NCBI GenBank assembly: GCA_902792985.1
Contig: CADBBT010000022.1
Span: forward strand, 13,915 to 77,914
Direction of reading: 5' to 3'
DNA from: Oscillospiraceae bacterium
GTDB lineage: Bacteria > Bacillota > Clostridia > Oscillospirales > Acutalibacteraceae
Length of the DNA: 64,000 bases
The stretch's first letter is position 1; each line of letters opens with the position of its first letter. The translations under genes were made by a program, and so were the position numbers. Below are positions 7,134-15,511 of this stretch, one piece after another. Below the pieces are notes generated by a model. The model was given only the letters and a program-made list of their open reading frames with translations, was not told the DNA's origin and ran no database searches.

Positions 7134-9134
7134 GTGGGCGAAAAACGCGCTAAGCTGCTCGCAAAGCTCGGCATCCAAACGGTAGAGGATGCCGTGCGTT
7201 TTTACCCGCGCGCCTATCTTGATTTTGCAAACTGCAAGCCCATTCGTGATCTTGTGCCCGGAGAGACGGCGTGTGTGCGCGCCGTTGTGGGCACCGCGCC
7301 GGTCGGCGCAATGATCCGCAAGGGGCTGACGATCTACCGTTCGGTTTTGACTGACGGTGATGATACCATGCATCTGATCATTTTCAACAGCCGCTTTCTC
7401 GCCGAACGTCTGCAGCAGGGCGAGACGTATTTGTTTTACGGCAAAGTTGCGGAAAACCGCGGTGTGCTTGAGATGACGAATCCGCTTGTGGAGGAGGACA
7501 GTGAAAACGGCGGCTTTTTGCCCGTTTATCCGCTGACGGCGGGACTGTCGCGCCTGCAGCTTTCGCGCATCATTCAAAACGCGCTTGCACTCTGGAAGCA
7601 GGAGGAGCACACCGAGCTTTTGCCGGAAACGGTTCGCCACGATTACAGCCTTTGCCATGAACGCTACGCCTTAACGCACATCCACGCGCCGACTTCCCTC
7701 GAAGAGGTGCAGATCGCGCGGCGGCGGCTGATTTTTGAAGAGCTGTTTGTGCTGCAGTGCGGTATGGCGCTGCTGCGTGTGCAGGGCAGACAGCGCAGCA
7801 CGTTCCGAGTGGATACCTCGTTTGCCGCTGCGTTTGAAGCACGGCTGCCGTTTCGGTTTACGAACGCGCAAAAACGTGCCGTGCAGGACTGCTTGCGCGA
7901 TCTTTCCGGGGCTTATGTGATGAACCGTCTGATCCAGGGCGACGTCGGCTCCGGCAAAACGGCGGTCGCTGCGGCGCTGCTGTATACAATGGCGAAAAAC
8001 GGACTGCAAAGCGCGCTGATGGCGCCCACGGAGATCCTTGCAAAGCAGCACTACGAAACGCTGAAAGTTCTGCTCGGCGACGAGGTGCGTGTGGTGCTTT
8101 TGACCGGCGGCATTCCCGCAAAGGAAAAACGCGCGGTCAAGCAAGCGCTGAAAACCGGCGAAGCCGACATTGCGGTCGGCACCCATGCGCTGCTCACGGG
8201 CGATGTGGAGTTTTCCGCCCTCTCGCTGGTTGTGACCGACGAGCAGCACCGCTTCGGCGTGCGTCAGCGCAGCGTACTGACCGAAAAAGCGCGTGCGCCC
8301 CATGTGCTTGTGATGTCCGCAACGCCGATCCCGCGCACGCTTTCGCTGATGATCTACGGTGATCTGGACATCTCCGTGATCGACGAGCTGCCCGGCGGAC
8401 GAAAAAAGATTCTGACCTACGCGGTGGACGGCAGCTATCACACGCGCATTTTCTCTTTTTTGAAAAAGCATCTTGACGCCGGGGAACAGGGCTATATCGT
8501 CTGCCCGGCCGTTGAGGAGAGCGAGGACGGACTGCTTTCGGCGGTGGAGTATGCGAAAACGCTGTCGGAAAAGGAGTTTTCTGCCTATCAGGTTGGGCTG
8601 CTGCACGGCAAAATGAAGCCGAAGGAAAAGACCGATGTGATGGCGCGCTTTGCCGCAGGAGAGATCCGGCTTCTGGTTTCCACCACGGTGATCGAGGTCG
8701 GCATCGACGTGCCGAATGCCACCGTCATGGTGATCGAAAACGCCGAACGCTTCGGCCTGTCGCAGCTTCATCAGCTGCGCGGACGTGTCGGACGCGGCAA
8801 GGCGCAATCCTACTGCATCCTCATCTCCGACGCAAAAGGGGAAGCTGCCCGGGCACGGCTGGAGCTGATGACCAAAACAAACGATGGCTTTGCTGTGGCG
8901 GAATTTGACCTCAAACAGCGCGGCCCCGGCGACTTTTTCGGTAAACGGCAGCATGGTCTGCCCGAACTGAAGATTGCCGACCTGCTCGATGATATGGAAA
9001 CGCTGCAGCAGGCGAAGCACGCCGCACTGGATGTGCTGAACACCGACCGCAGATTGGAAAAAAGCGAACATCGCGCCTTGCGGCAGGCGGTACAAAAGCT
9101 GTTTACACAAAACGGCGAAACCGCGCTGAACTGA
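7134..9134 (+). CDS. recG: ATP-dependent DNA helicase RecG
   Basis: RecG remodels stalled replication forks and Holliday junctions. The 666 residues seen from the GTG contain the wedge/OB domain, then Walker A (GDVGSGKTAVA), the DEQH box (VVTDEQHRFGVRQR), MSATPIPRTL, and the C-terminal TTVIEVGIDVPNA and QLHQLRGRVGRG motifs. The family is usually 680-690 residues. Family sequence clearly continues upstream of the GTG: IDIQYVKGVGEKRAKLL is in frame from 7110, but no ATG, GTG or TTG exists between there and the stop at 7092. The GTG at 7102 would serve if one base were missing near 7108. The true start is therefore unresolved: a rare ATC start, a sequence error, or a frameshift. Confidence 0.95.
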   Translation: MGEKRAKLLAKLGIQTVEDAVRFYPRAYLDFANCKPIRDLVPGETACVRAVVGTAPVGAMIRKGLTIYRSVLTDGDDTMHLIIFNSRFLAERLQQGETYLFYGKVAENRGVLEMTNPLVEEDSENGGFLPVYPLTAGLSRLQLSRIIQNALALWKQEEHTELLPETVRHDYSLCHERYALTHIHAPTSLEEVQIARRRLIFEELFVLQCGMALLRVQGRQRSTFRVDTSFAAAFEARLPFRFTNAQKRAVQDCLRDLSGAYVMNRLIQGDVGSGKTAVAAALLYTMAKNGLQSALMAPTEILAKQHYETLKVLLGDEVRVVLLTGGIPAKEKRAVKQALKTGEADIAVGTHALLTGDVEFSALSLVVTDEQHRFGVRQRSVLTEKARAPHVLVMSATPIPRTLSLMIYGDLDISVIDELPGGRKKILTYAVDGSYHTRIFSFLKKHLDAGEQGYIVCPAVEESEDGLLSAVEYAKTLSEKEFSAYQVGLLHGKMKPKEKTDVMARFAAGEIRLLVSTTVIEVGIDVPNATVMVIENAERFGLSQLHQLRGRVGRGKAQSYCILISDAKGEAARARLELMTKTNDGFAVAEFDLKQRGPGDFFGKRQHGLPELKIADLLDDMETLQQAKHAALDVLNTDRRLEKSEHRALRQAVQKLFTQNGETALN

Positions 9135-9209
9135 GCGCAGTTTGAACAGCAGCGCTATGCGAAGACGGCGGGGAAATGAAACGCCGTCTGTATTGCAAAC
9201 GAGGGATTC

Positions 9210-9246
9210 AAAAAAATCGGCTGCGACGCAGGACGCATCACAGCCG
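9210..9246 (-). terminator. Terminator of the 42-residue gene (minus strand)
   Basis: On the minus strand an 11-bp stem (CGGCTG...CAGCCG core with two G-T pairs) is followed by a run of seven T (9210-9216 on the + strand as A). It follows the small minus-strand gene directly and may also stop recG transcripts from the other side. Confidence 0.7.
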
Positions 9247-9258
9247 TTTTCACATTCG

Positions 9259-9387
9259 TTATTTTATCATCTGCTGCACGCTTGTCGGCAGGGAAAATTC
9301 ATTGCTCACCGCGCCGACAAAGGTTGTCACACCCAGCAGCATCAGCGCTGAGACCAGAAGCGCGGTCGTTCTGCGCAATCGTTTCAT
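9259..9387 (-). CDS. Small secreted or membrane peptide, 42 residues
   Basis: The ORF encodes 42 residues: a short basic start (MKRLRRT), a hydrophobic segment of about 20 residues (ALLVSALMLLGVTTFVGAV) and a short tail ending VQQMIK. It looks like a signal peptide with almost no mature part, or a single-pass mini-protein. The support for a real gene is an AAAGGGGG ribosome-binding site before the ATG, the terminator right after the stop, and the lack of any other gene between recG and trmO. A longer in-frame reading from 9510 overlaps trmO and is rejected. Function unknown. Confidence 0.5.
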   Translation of the reverse strand: MKRLRRTTALLVSALMLLGVTTFVGAVSNEFSLPTSVQQMIK

Positions 9388-9471
9388 CCAAAGCCCCCTT
9401 TGTGCGTTTTCTCTCATTATACATATAAGCGTGACAGAACTATGAAGAAACTGTAAATTTCGGAGGAAACC

Positions 9472-10158
9472 ATGGTCAAAGCAGAAATTCAGAGCATCGG
9501 CACCTATCATTGCGACTTTCCCTCAAAATTCGGACTGCCGCGGCAAAGCGGTCTTGCAAGCGAGGTGCGCGGCTGGGTGGTGTTTGAACCGGCGTTTTTT
9601 GACCGCAATTATTTTCGCGGACTGGAAGACTTTTCACATCTGTGGCTGCTTTGGCAGTTTTCAAATTCGACCGAAGGCGGTGCGACAGTGCGGCCGCCGA
9701 AGCTCGGCGGCAACGAGCGGCGCGGCGTGTTTGCAACGCGGTCTCCGTTTCGCCCGAACCGCATCGGATTGTCGTGCGTGCGTTTTGAATCGTTGGAGTT
9801 TTCTGTGCACGGCGCGCCGATCTTGCATGTGCGCGGGGGCGACCTGATGGACGGTACACCGATCTTTGATATCAAGCCCTACCTGCCGTATGCCGACGCT
9901 GTGCCAAAGGCTTCGGGCGGCTTTGCCGTTCCGCAGGGGCAGCAGATGCTGCATGTGGTGTTCGCCGAAGCGGCAAAAACCGTGCTCCCGGCGGAAAAGG
10001 CCGATGCGCTGGTGCAAATTCTGCAGCTCGATCCGCGCCCGGGCTATCAGACAGACGAGACGCGCGTGTACGGTTTGCCATACGCGGATCATGAGGTGCG
10101 CTTTTCTGTTGCGGGTGACGTTTTGACTGTGCACGAAATTTTGCCGGCGAACGGTTGA
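9472..10158 (+). CDS. trmO: tRNA (N6-threonylcarbamoyladenosine37-N6)-methyltransferase, TrmO/TsaA family
   Basis: TrmO methylates the t6A37 base of certain tRNAs with S-adenosylmethionine, using a beta-barrel TsaA fold. The 228 residues show the family landmarks: IGTYHCDFPSKFGLPRQ at the start, LEDFSHLWLLWQF near residue 48, then RPPKLGGNERRGVFATRSPFRPNRIGLS and DLMDGTPIFDIKPYLPYAD. The second half matches the C-terminal extension of bacterial TrmO. A good ribosome-binding site (CGGAGGAAACC) precedes the ATG. It stands alone between the mini-gene, which is divergent, and an AEC transporter with its own promoter. Confidence 0.9.
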   Translation: MVKAEIQSIGTYHCDFPSKFGLPRQSGLASEVRGWVVFEPAFFDRNYFRGLEDFSHLWLLWQFSNSTEGGATVRPPKLGGNERRGVFATRSPFRPNRIGLSCVRFESLEFSVHGAPILHVRGGDLMDGTPIFDIKPYLPYADAVPKASGGFAVPQGQQMLHVVFAEAAKTVLPAEKADALVQILQLDPRPGYQTDETRVYGLPYADHEVRFSVAGDVLTVHEILPANG

Positions 10159-10183
10159 ATGTTGCCGGAAAACATGGTATAAT
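10155..10183 (+). promoter_or_regulatory. Sigma-A promoter for the AEC transporter
   Basis: TTGAAT (10155-10160), a 17-bp spacer and TATAAT (10178-10183) form a good promoter that starts inside the last codons of trmO. The leader of about 80 nt up to the ATG at 10273 is pyrimidine-rich (CTCTTCACGCTCCACAC type) and has no clear Shine-Dalgarno sequence. Confidence 0.7.
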
Positions 10184-10272
10184 GATTCGAATCCGTGAGC
10201 GGAAAACGGACTTTTTGCTTCTTGTGATCCTCTCCGCTCTTCACGCTCCACACTTTACACTTTTTATCGCTT

Positions 10273-11277
10273 ATGTTTCAGGTTTTCATGTTCGCGTTCA
10301 ACGCCGTTATGCCGATCCTGCTGCTCGTGCTTTTGGGCTATGTGCTGCGGTCGGTCGGCTTTGCCGGCGAAGAGTTTTTCAAAAAGGCAAATACACTGGT
10401 CTTCCGTGTGTTTTTGCCTGCCCTTTTATTTTGCAACGTCTATGACATCGAGACACTCTCCGACGTCCACTGGGGCGACGTGGGCTACATTGCGCTGATC
10501 GTTGTGCTGCTCGCTGTCATCGGCGTGCTGCTTGCGGCGGCCTTTGTGCCCGAACGGCTGCAAAAGGGGCCGTTCATCCAGTGCGTGTTCCGTTCCAACT
10601 GCGCTATTTTGGGCATCCCGCTGGCACAGTCTCTCGGCGGCACGCCGGCTGTTGCGTTCACTGCGGTCGCAACGGCGGTGACGATCCCGCTGTTCAACAC
10701 GCTCGCCGTGATCGTGCTCTCCTATTATGCGGACAAGACGCCCTCGGTCAAAGCGACTGTGCTGCGCACACTCAAAAATCCACTGATCATCGGCGTCGGC
10801 CTCGGCCTGCTTGTGTTGGCGATTCGTTCGTTTATCCCGCATACCGCTGACGGCGCGCTCGTGTTTTCGCTGGAAAACAACTGTAAATTCGTCTTTTCCG
10901 CCGTGCGTATGGCGGGGCAGGCCGCGTCTCCGCTGGCACTGGTCGTGCTCGGCGCGCGTTTCGATTTTTCTGCGGTGCGTTCGCTTTTGCGCCCGATCAC
11001 CATCGGTGTGATCGCCCGGATCGTATTTGCGCCTGCGCTTGCCATCGGCGGCGCTATCGCGCTCACGCAGCTCGGTGTGCTGCATTTTACAACCGTGGAG
11101 GTGCCTGCGCTCGTTGCGGTGTTCGGTTCGCCCATTGCGGTGTCCTCCGCCGTCATGGTCGGCGAGATCGGCGGCGACGACCAGCTTGCCGCGCAGCTTG
11201 TGGTCTGGACGTCTGCGTTTTCACTCTTTACGATCTTTATCACAGTTTTTTTGCTGCGCAGTTTCGCTTATCTTTAA
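10273..11277 (+). CDS. AEC-family (auxin efflux carrier-like) transporter
   Basis: A 334-residue membrane protein with about ten hydrophobic segments. The start (FAFNAVMPILLLVLLGYVLRSVGF), a central FRSNCAILGIPLAQSLGG segment, and the end (FGSPIAVSSAVMVGEIGGDDQLAAQLVVWTSAFSLFTIF) match the AEC family, which carries organic acids such as malate or malonate in bacteria. The ATG has no visible ribosome-binding site; the sequence before it is pyrimidine-rich. It has its own promoter at 10155-10183 and is 44 bp from the alpha-galactosidase gene. The substrate is unknown. Confidence 0.85.
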   Translation: MFQVFMFAFNAVMPILLLVLLGYVLRSVGFAGEEFFKKANTLVFRVFLPALLFCNVYDIETLSDVHWGDVGYIALIVVLLAVIGVLLAAAFVPERLQKGPFIQCVFRSNCAILGIPLAQSLGGTPAVAFTAVATAVTIPLFNTLAVIVLSYYADKTPSVKATVLRTLKNPLIIGVGLGLLVLAIRSFIPHTADGALVFSLENNCKFVFSAVRMAGQAASPLALVVLGARFDFSAVRSLLRPITIGVIARIVFAPALAIGGAIALTQLGVLHFTTVEVPALVAVFGSPIAVSSAVMVGEIGGDDQLAAQLVVWTSAFSLFTIFITVFLLRSFAYL

Positions 11278-11321
11278 TTTCTGGCAGATGCCGCAGAATC
11301 GGCGGCTGAAAAGGAGCTTTT

Positions 11322-13061
11322 ATGGCACAGAAAACAAAATGGAAAACCGCTGCGGCTGCGGCTGCAGCCGTGACGGCAGCGGGCGCGTCTTCGCTGGCTG
11401 CAAAGCGGATGAAGCAAAAAGAGTTCTGCCCGATTTGTGAATGGAAACGGCTGACAGGCAAGCTCATGCTGCATCCGGTCACGTCACCCGACTGCGGCAA
11501 CGGCACTGCCAAAACACCGCCGATGGGCTGGTCGAGCTGGAATTTGTTTGAGCGCAACATCAACGAAACGCTTATTCTGGAAATTGCTGCCGCAATGCAA
11601 TCCAGCGGTCTTGCCGACGCGGGCTACCGCTATGTGAATCTTGACGACTGCTGGCAGAGCAGCGAACGCGACGAACAGGGCCACCTGCAGGCGGATCTTT
11701 CCGCCTTTCCGCACGGCATCCGCGCACTGGCGGACAAAGTCAACGCGCTGGGTCTGAAGCTCGGCATCTATTCCTCCAACGGTGAGCGCACCTGCGAGGA
11801 TTATCCCGCGTCGCTGCGGCATGAGGCGATCGACGCCGACACGTTTGCCGCGTGGGGCGTGGAGTATTTCAAATATGATTTTTGCCACAACCGGCCGATC
11901 AGCGAAAAAGCGCCCCTTGTCAGCGGGATCGAGCTTTCCCGGCCGGGCGAAGGCGCTTATGAAACGATCGCGCCCGATGCGGTAACGTGCAGCGGCCGCG
12001 CACGGGTGTTTGTTGACGAAAAAAACGCTTGCGCTTATCTTACGGGGCTGGATTCCCGCGCGGGGACATTTTGCTTTTCGACCGAAGCGCAGGCGGACTG
12101 CGAGATCGTTTTGACGCTCAAGGTGAAAAAGCCGGCGGACGCCGAACGGTTTTTGCGTTTGACGGTGAACGGCAAAGACGAATATCACCTCTATGCGCCG
12201 AAGATGCGCGCGCCGGTGCCGGACCCCGGTGACCGCCGCATTCAGACAACGGTGCGTTTGCAAAAAGGCAAAAACACCCTTGTGTTCGATAATCCCGTGC
12301 GTTCGCGCTTTGATTCCGCCGCACTGCAATATCAGCTCATGGGCCGCGAACTGCGCCGTGCGGCACGCGAATTTTCTGAAAAAAACGGCACAGAAGAAAA
12401 GCCGATCGTCTATTCTATCTGCGAATGGGGGTTCAACTTTCCCTGGAAGTGGGGCAGGCAGGCTGGCAATCTTTGGCGCACAACGGGTGATATCAAGCCG
12501 GTTTGGGCGTCGGTGCTGACGATCTATGAGCGCAATGTGCGCCTTTGGAAATATGCCGCACCCGGCGGCTGGAACGATCCGGATATGCTTGAGGTCGGCG
12601 TCGGCAAGCTGACCGAGGACGAAAACCGCGCCCACTTTTCACTGTGGTGCATGATGGCCGCGCCGCTCATTCTCGGCAACGACGTGCGCACGTTTGTGTT
12701 GCCGGACGGCAGCGCAGACACCAAAAACAAAACGCTGCAGATGCTCACAAACAAAGCGATGATCGACATTGACCAGGACGCGCTTGGAATGCAGTGCCGC
12801 CGCATCAAGGCCGGACTGCAGGATGTGCTGGTAAAACCGCTGACCGGTGCGCGTGCGGCTGTTTGCGTGTTCAACAAAGCACGCCGCCCGGCAGATGTTG
12901 CGCTCGATCTGAACGCCGTTGCGAACGAAGGGTTTGTGCAGCTGCCGCAAAAGGACTGCTATGAGGTCTTTGACGTTTGGGAAAACGAGACGAAGCAGTG
13001 CACCGGTGCGCTTTCGGCAAGCGTGAAGCCGCACGGTGTAAAAGTTTACATTATCAAATAG
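11322..13061 (+). CDS. Alpha-galactosidase, GH27, with an inserted domain
   Basis: The enzyme cleaves terminal alpha-galactosides such as those of raffinose-type sugars and galactomannans. GH27 motifs are PPMGWSSWNLFERNINE, YRYVNLDDCWQ, LGIYSSNGERTCEDYPAS, VEYFKYDFC (nucleophile Asp) and WNDPDMLEVG (acid/base Asp). The barrel is split: after KYDFCHN there are about 150 residues with a beta-rich, carbohydrate-binding-like pattern, and the barrel resumes at EKPIVYSICEWGFNFPW. The N-terminus (MAQKTKWKTAAAAAAAVTAAGASS) is Ala-rich and could be a weak membrane segment, but there is no clean signal peptide. Length is 579 residues against about 400 for simple GH27 enzymes. An AAAGGAGC ribosome-binding site precedes the ATG. 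Confidence 0.9.
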   Translation: MAQKTKWKTAAAAAAAVTAAGASSLAAKRMKQKEFCPICEWKRLTGKLMLHPVTSPDCGNGTAKTPPMGWSSWNLFERNINETLILEIAAAMQSSGLADAGYRYVNLDDCWQSSERDEQGHLQADLSAFPHGIRALADKVNALGLKLGIYSSNGERTCEDYPASLRHEAIDADTFAAWGVEYFKYDFCHNRPISEKAPLVSGIELSRPGEGAYETIAPDAVTCSGRARVFVDEKNACAYLTGLDSRAGTFCFSTEAQADCEIVLTLKVKKPADAERFLRLTVNGKDEYHLYAPKMRAPVPDPGDRRIQTTVRLQKGKNTLVFDNPVRSRFDSAALQYQLMGRELRRAAREFSEKNGTEEKPIVYSICEWGFNFPWKWGRQAGNLWRTTGDIKPVWASVLTIYERNVRLWKYAAPGGWNDPDMLEVGVGKLTEDENRAHFSLWCMMAAPLILGNDVRTFVLPDGSADTKNKTLQMLTNKAMIDIDQDALGMQCRRIKAGLQDVLVKPLTGARAAVCVFNKARRPADVALDLNAVANEGFVQLPQKDCYEVFDVWENETKQCTGALSASVKPHGVKVYIIK

Positions 13062-13069
13062 GAGTTTTC

Positions 13070-15475
13070 ATGAACAGCGAATTTTTTGAACTGAGAGATC
13101 AAATCATCGCGCGGGACTTTGCCCGGATGAACGACATGCAGCGCCGCGCGATCTTTCATACCGAAGGGCCGCTGCTGATCCTTGCCGGTGCGGGCAGCGG
13201 AAAAACGACCGTGATCGTCAACCGGATCGCAAACCTTGTGCGCTACGGTCGCGCCTACGGCAGCAAACAGACGGCGTTTGAAATCACAGACGAGGATATC
13301 GCACTGATGCGCCGGTTGCTTGCCGGTGACGAAAGTGTGCGCGATCAGCTCGCCTCTGTGCTGGCTGTGGATGCGCCGCGCCCGTGGGAGGTGCTTGCAA
13401 TCACCTTTACGAACAAGGCGGCAAACGAACTCAAAGAGCGCTTGCAAACACTGCTCGGCCCCGACGGCGCCGACGTTTGGGCAAGCACATTCCACGCCTG
13501 CTGCGCCCGCATTTTGCGCCGCGATGGTGAATCGCTCGGCTTTTCCAAGCATTTTTCGATCTACGACACCGATGACAGCCGCAGGCTGATGAAGGAATGC
13601 CAGCGCCAGCTCGACATCAAGGACAGCTTTCTTTCCCATAAAACCATCCTTGCCGAGATCAGCAAGGCCAAGGACAGCCTGATCTCGCCGCAAGAGTATC
13701 TGCAGACGGCGGGTACGGATGTGCGGCTGCAAAAAATCGGCGCGGCATATAAAATGTATCAGAACGCGCTGAAAAACGCCGATGCAATGGATTTTGACGA
13801 CATCATCGGCAACACGGTGAAGCTTTTGGAAACGAACGAAGAGGTGCGCCGCTATTATCAGCGCCGCTTCCGCTATATCATGGTGGACGAATATCAGGAC
13901 ACCAACCACGCGCAGTTCCGTTTGACGCAATTGCTTTCCGAAGGGCACAACAACATCTGCGTTGTCGGCGACGACGACCAGAGCATCTATCGCTTCCGCG
14001 GCGCGACGATAGAAAACATTCTGAGCTTTGAAAGCACATTCAAGGGCGCGACCCTGATCCGTTTGGAGCAAAACTACCGCTCCACGCAGACGATCCTTGA
14101 CGCGGCGAACGAGGTGATTTCCAACAACACCGGCCGCAAGGGCAAGCGCCTTTGGACGGAGAATTCCGAGGGTGACAAGGTGACGGTCTACACCGCCTAT
14201 GACGAGCAGGATGAGGCGCGCTTTATCAAAGACACGATCGAAAACGATTTGTCCGACGGAAAATTCAAGCTGGGCGACCACGCGATCCTGTATCGCATGA
14301 ACGCGCAGTCAAACGTGATCGAAAGCGCGCTGGTGCGTGCCGGGATCCCGTATCGCGTGATCGGCGGCCTGCGCTTTTATGAGCGCGCCGAAATCAAGGA
14401 CGCGCTGGCATATCTGACCGTGATCAACAACCCGAACGACGATGTGCGGCTGCGCCGCATCCTCAATGTGCCAAAGCGCGGCATCGGCGACACAACGATC
14501 AACCGCGCCTTTGAGATCGCCGCGGGGCTCGGCGTGAGCTTGTTCGAGGTGATCTCCCACGCTGACGAATACGAAGTGCTTTCCCGCGGGTCGCAGCGGC
14601 TGTGTTCCTTTGCCGCGCTGATCAACGATTTGCGCACGCAGAGTGAAACGATGCATCTGGACGAATTGCTGAAAGCTGTGAGTGAGCGCACGGGCTATAT
14701 CGACTATCTCAAGGCCGACACGGAAAAGGGCGAAGACCGGCTGGAAAACCTTGCTGAGCTTGCGACAAACCTTTTGAACTATGAAAACGAGGCGGAAGAG
14801 CCGTCGCTTTCGGGCTTTTTGGAGGAAGTCGCGCTGATGACGGATATCGACAACTATAACGCACAGACCGACGCCGTGGTGCTCATGACGCTGCATTCGG
14901 CAAAGGGTCTGGAATTCCCGATCGTGTTCATCCCCGGCATGGAGGAAGGGATCTTCCCCGGGATCCAGAGCATGTATGACGCGTCCGAGGTCGAAGAGGA
15001 GCGCAGACTTGCCTATGTCGGTATCACACGCGCCAAACGCAGACTCTATCTTTCCCATGCGAACGCGCGGCTGCTCTTCGGTTCCACAGCACGCAACCTG
15101 CCCTCGCGCTTTTTGCAGGAGATTCCGGATGTGCTGACTGTGAAGACCGGCCGCCGGGCCGCAGGCTTCGGCACGCTGCACGGTTTCGGGGAATCGTCCG
15201 CCGCGCCGGCCACACGCTATGGAGCCTACCGCGGCAACGGCATTTTGCAAAAGCAGCGTGAAGCGACCGCCGCGGCATCCAAAATCGAAAAGAAAAAGCC
15301 CGCCGCACCTGCGGTGCAGTACAGTGTCGGCGACACGGTGCGCAGCAAGGTGTTCGGACAGGGCGTTGTGCTTTCCGTCAAACCGATGGGCAGCGATCAT
15401 ATGCTGGAGATCGCGTTTGAAACGGCGGGCACAAAGAAGCTGATGGCAAATTACGCAAAGCTGGAAAAAGTTTAA
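13070..15475 (+). CDS. pcrA: ATP-dependent DNA helicase PcrA (UvrD/Rep family)
   Basis: This is a superfamily 1A 3'-5' helicase for DNA repair and plasmid or fork processing. The 801 residues carry MNDMQRRAIFHTEGPLLILAGAGSGKTTV (Q motif and Walker A), ITFTNKAANELKERL, VDEYQDTN, VVGDDDQSIYRFRGA, LEQNYRS, TLHSAKGLEFPIVFIPGMEEGIFP and RRLAYVGITRAKRRLYL. The C-terminal portion (about residues 700-800) ends in the PcrA-type small domain VGDTVRSKVFGQGVVLSV. I chose the ATG at 13070 because a TAGGAGTTTTC site precedes it; the frame is open further back only inside the preceding gene. It lies 8 bp after the alpha-galactosidase gene. Confidence 0.95.
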   Translation: MNSEFFELRDQIIARDFARMNDMQRRAIFHTEGPLLILAGAGSGKTTVIVNRIANLVRYGRAYGSKQTAFEITDEDIALMRRLLAGDESVRDQLASVLAVDAPRPWEVLAITFTNKAANELKERLQTLLGPDGADVWASTFHACCARILRRDGESLGFSKHFSIYDTDDSRRLMKECQRQLDIKDSFLSHKTILAEISKAKDSLISPQEYLQTAGTDVRLQKIGAAYKMYQNALKNADAMDFDDIIGNTVKLLETNEEVRRYYQRRFRYIMVDEYQDTNHAQFRLTQLLSEGHNNICVVGDDDQSIYRFRGATIENILSFESTFKGATLIRLEQNYRSTQTILDAANEVISNNTGRKGKRLWTENSEGDKVTVYTAYDEQDEARFIKDTIENDLSDGKFKLGDHAILYRMNAQSNVIESALVRAGIPYRVIGGLRFYERAEIKDALAYLTVINNPNDDVRLRRILNVPKRGIGDTTINRAFEIAAGLGVSLFEVISHADEYEVLSRGSQRLCSFAALINDLRTQSETMHLDELLKAVSERTGYIDYLKADTEKGEDRLENLAELATNLLNYENEAEEPSLSGFLEEVALMTDIDNYNAQTDAVVLMTLHSAKGLEFPIVFIPGMEEGIFPGIQSMYDASEVEEERRLAYVGITRAKRRLYLSHANARLLFGSTARNLPSRFLQEIPDVLTVKTGRRAAGFGTLHGFGESSAAPATRYGAYRGNGILQKQREATAAASKIEKKKPAAPAVQYSVGDTVRSKVFGQGVVLSVKPMGSDHMLEIAFETAGTKKLMANYAKLEKV

Positions 15476-15511
15476 ATCCGCAGAATTCGTATTTTTAAAG
15501 GAGGCTTCGTC

